Below are positions 15,564 through 16,575 of a stretch of DNA of 16,575 nucleotides, piece after piece. The DNA comes from Bacteroides sp. (GTDB taxonomy: Bacteria; Bacteroidota; Bacteroidia; Bacteroidales; Bacteroidaceae), in contig JASLCG010000048.1 of assembly GCA_030151885.1 (NCBI GenBank), forward strand, positions 1-16,575, written 5' to 3'. Under the pieces are notes generated by a model. It was not told the DNA's origin and searched no databases. It saw only the letters and a program-made list of their open reading frames with translations. The position numbers and the translations under genes are program-made. How positions within the stretch are numbered: position 1 is the stretch's first letter; the number at the start of each line of letters is the position of its first letter.

Positions 15564-15902
15564 ATGTACACATTTCTTTTAATATTAATTTTAGTGCTTT
15601 CTGTAGCACTATGTTTGATTGTACTCGTACAAAAATCAAAAGGAGGCGGTCTTGCTTCAGGTTTCTCTTCTTCAAATCAGATTATGGGAGTTCCCAAAAT
15701 GACTGATTTTGTTGAAAAACTAACTTGGGGATTAGCTGCATTTATCGTAATCTTGAGTATTGCTACTGTTTATGTATTACCAACAGCACATACTGTTGAA
15801 AATGGTAACTTATTTATAGATCAAGCTCAACAAAATCAAATAGTGAATCCTACAACATTCCAAGATCAAGGAATTCCAATGGAACAACCTTCTGAGGATT
15901 AA
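15564..15902 (+). CDS. secG: Preprotein translocase subunit SecG
   Basis: This 112-aa protein is the small SecG subunit of the SecYEG channel, which aids SecA-driven export through the inner membrane. It has two membrane helices (residues 2-23, MYTFLLILILVLSVALCLIV, and about 50-72, LTWGLAAFIVILSIATVYVL) joined by the family loop VLVQKSKGGGLASGFSSSNQIMG, whose KGGGLAS and SSNQ signature is diagnostic. The C-terminal tail is polar and Gln-rich. The length is normal. It is the last gene of the rlmN-to-secG run and is followed by a hairpin at 15935-15970. Confidence 0.95.
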   Translation: MYTFLLILILVLSVALCLIVLVQKSKGGGLASGFSSSNQIMGVPKMTDFVEKLTWGLAAFIVILSIATVYVLPTAHTVENGNLFIDQAQQNQIVNPTTFQDQGIPMEQPSED

Positions 15903-15934
15903 TTAGTGTGTACACATTTGTTACGAAATTATAG

Positions 15935-15970
15935 ATTATGGCTGCATTATATATTTAATGCAGCCATAAT
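15935..15970 (+). terminator. Probable terminator hairpin after secG
   Basis: Bases 15935-15949 pair perfectly with 15956-15970 (15 bp, core TGGCTGCATT/AATGCAGCCA) around a 6-nt loop. The stem lies 32 bp after the secG stop codon. The T-run after it is poor (TATTATATAT), so it may act as a weak terminator or a 3'-end stabiliser rather than a strong terminator. Confidence 0.6.
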
Positions 15971-15998
15971 TATTATATATAAATAAATTGAATATAAA

Positions 15999-16575
15999 AT
16001 GAATAATATTACTCAGAAAACCATGAGGGACTCTGTTTGGCTTAGATGGTTTGCTCTTATCTTAGTTGCAGTTATGATGTTCTTCGGCTATATGTTTGTC
16101 GACGTACTTTCACCTTTACAATCTTTACTAGAGCAACAAAAGGGATGGGCGCCTGAGGTTTATGGAACATTCGTTAGCTCCGAATACTTTCTAAATGTAT
16201 TTGCATTCTTCTTACTTTTTGCAGGGGTTATTCTAGATAAGATGGGAATCCGTTTTACAGGAATAGCATCTGGAGTAATCATGTTAATTGGAGCATTAAT
16301 AAAGTATTATGCCATTAGTGATGGTTTTCATGAAGGGCAAGTTCTGTATGATGCTTTAAATAGCTTTATACCATCTTTCCCTGCTGATGCCAAACTAGCT
16401 TCATTAGGTTTCGCAATATTTGGTTGTGGTTTAGAGATGGCTGGTATAACTGTATCTAAAGCCATTGTTAAATGGTTTGCTGGTAAAGAAATGGCCTTAG
16501 CAATGGGTATTGAAATGGCTTTGGCACGTTTAGGTGTATGGGCTGTTTTTAGGTTATCTCCTAGAATTGCAGAAA
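15999..16575 (+). CDS. Major facilitator superfamily transporter, N-terminal part, cut off by window edge
   Basis: The frame is open from an ATG at 15999 to the window end (192 codons; the 3' part lies outside). The product is a membrane protein with helices at about residues 16-36 (LRWFALILVAVMMFFGYMFV), 61-78 (SSEYFLNVFAFFLLFAGVIL), 85-105 and 135-150. The MFS motif A loop follows the second helix as ILDKMGIRFTG (G-xxxDK-G-R form). Later GCGLEMAGITVSKAIVKWF, followed by GKEMALAMGIEMALARLG, resembles the fourth helix and linker of MFS permeases that group with nitrate/oxalate-type carriers. The substrate is unknown. It follows secG after a 96-bp gap with a hairpin, so it probably has its own promoter, though I see no convincing -7 box. 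The family is sure. Confidence 0.85.
   Translation, partial: MNNITQKTMRDSVWLRWFALILVAVMMFFGYMFVDVLSPLQSLLEQQKGWAPEVYGTFVSSEYFLNVFAFFLLFAGVILDKMGIRFTGIASGVIMLIGALIKYYAISDGFHEGQVLYDALNSFIPSFPADAKLASLGFAIFGCGLEMAGITVSKAIVKWFAGKEMALAMGIEMALARLGVWAVFRLSPRIAE

Overview
The window looks like an ordinary chromosomal stretch from an AT-rich member of the Bacteroidales (Bacteroidota). By eye the G+C content is about one third. Supporting signs are: promoters of the Bacteroidota type (a TAnnTTTG -7 box); almost no Shine-Dalgarno sequences; Bacteroidota-restricted families (DUF4105, DUF4837, the PpiD-like SurA_N protein, short LptC and LptE lipoproteins); and a gene order that I recall from Bacteroides and its relatives. 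I cannot name the genus. I see no rRNA, tRNA, CRISPR array, insertion sequence or phage gene.

Left arm (1-2077, minus strand). Two translationally coupled genes (ATGA overlap) encode a DUF4105 protein with a secreted domain plus about five membrane helices, and a secreted alkaline-phosphatase-superfamily protein that runs off the left edge. The latter appears to have lost the nucleophile and phosphate-binding residues of PafA-type enzymes. A 122-bp divergent promoter region (2078-2199) separates this pair from the plus-strand genes.

Middle (2200-9733, plus strand). The order is coaX (type III pantothenate kinase), a FadL/OmpP1-like outer-membrane protein, a TPR protein, lptC, a CNNM/CorC-type membrane protein with CBS domains, then a PpiD-like periplasmic folding factor. 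The first five genes overlap or nearly abut; the last has its own probable promoter and ends at a strong terminator (9701-9733). A perfect 21-bp-stem, terminator-like hairpin with A8 and T8 flanks lies inside the start of lptC, where it encodes the signal peptide. It is the most unusual structure in the window.

Right (9734-15970, plus strand). rlmN has a promoter whose -7 box is buried in a perfect palindrome resembling a BlaI/MecI operator. It is followed by a DUF4837 lipoprotein, pdxA, a sigma-54 activator with no sensor domain, lptE, an acidic protein with a C-terminal TPR-like segment, and secG, then a hairpin. An MFS transporter gene starts at 15999 and runs off the right edge.

The common theme is envelope biogenesis (LptC, LptE, SecG, PpiD-like, outer-membrane protein), mixed with cofactor synthesis (CoaX, PdxA) and rRNA methylation (RlmN). 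I do not see an unmistakable new multi-gene system. The best leads are the lptC hairpin, the rlmN operator and the atypical phosphatase.
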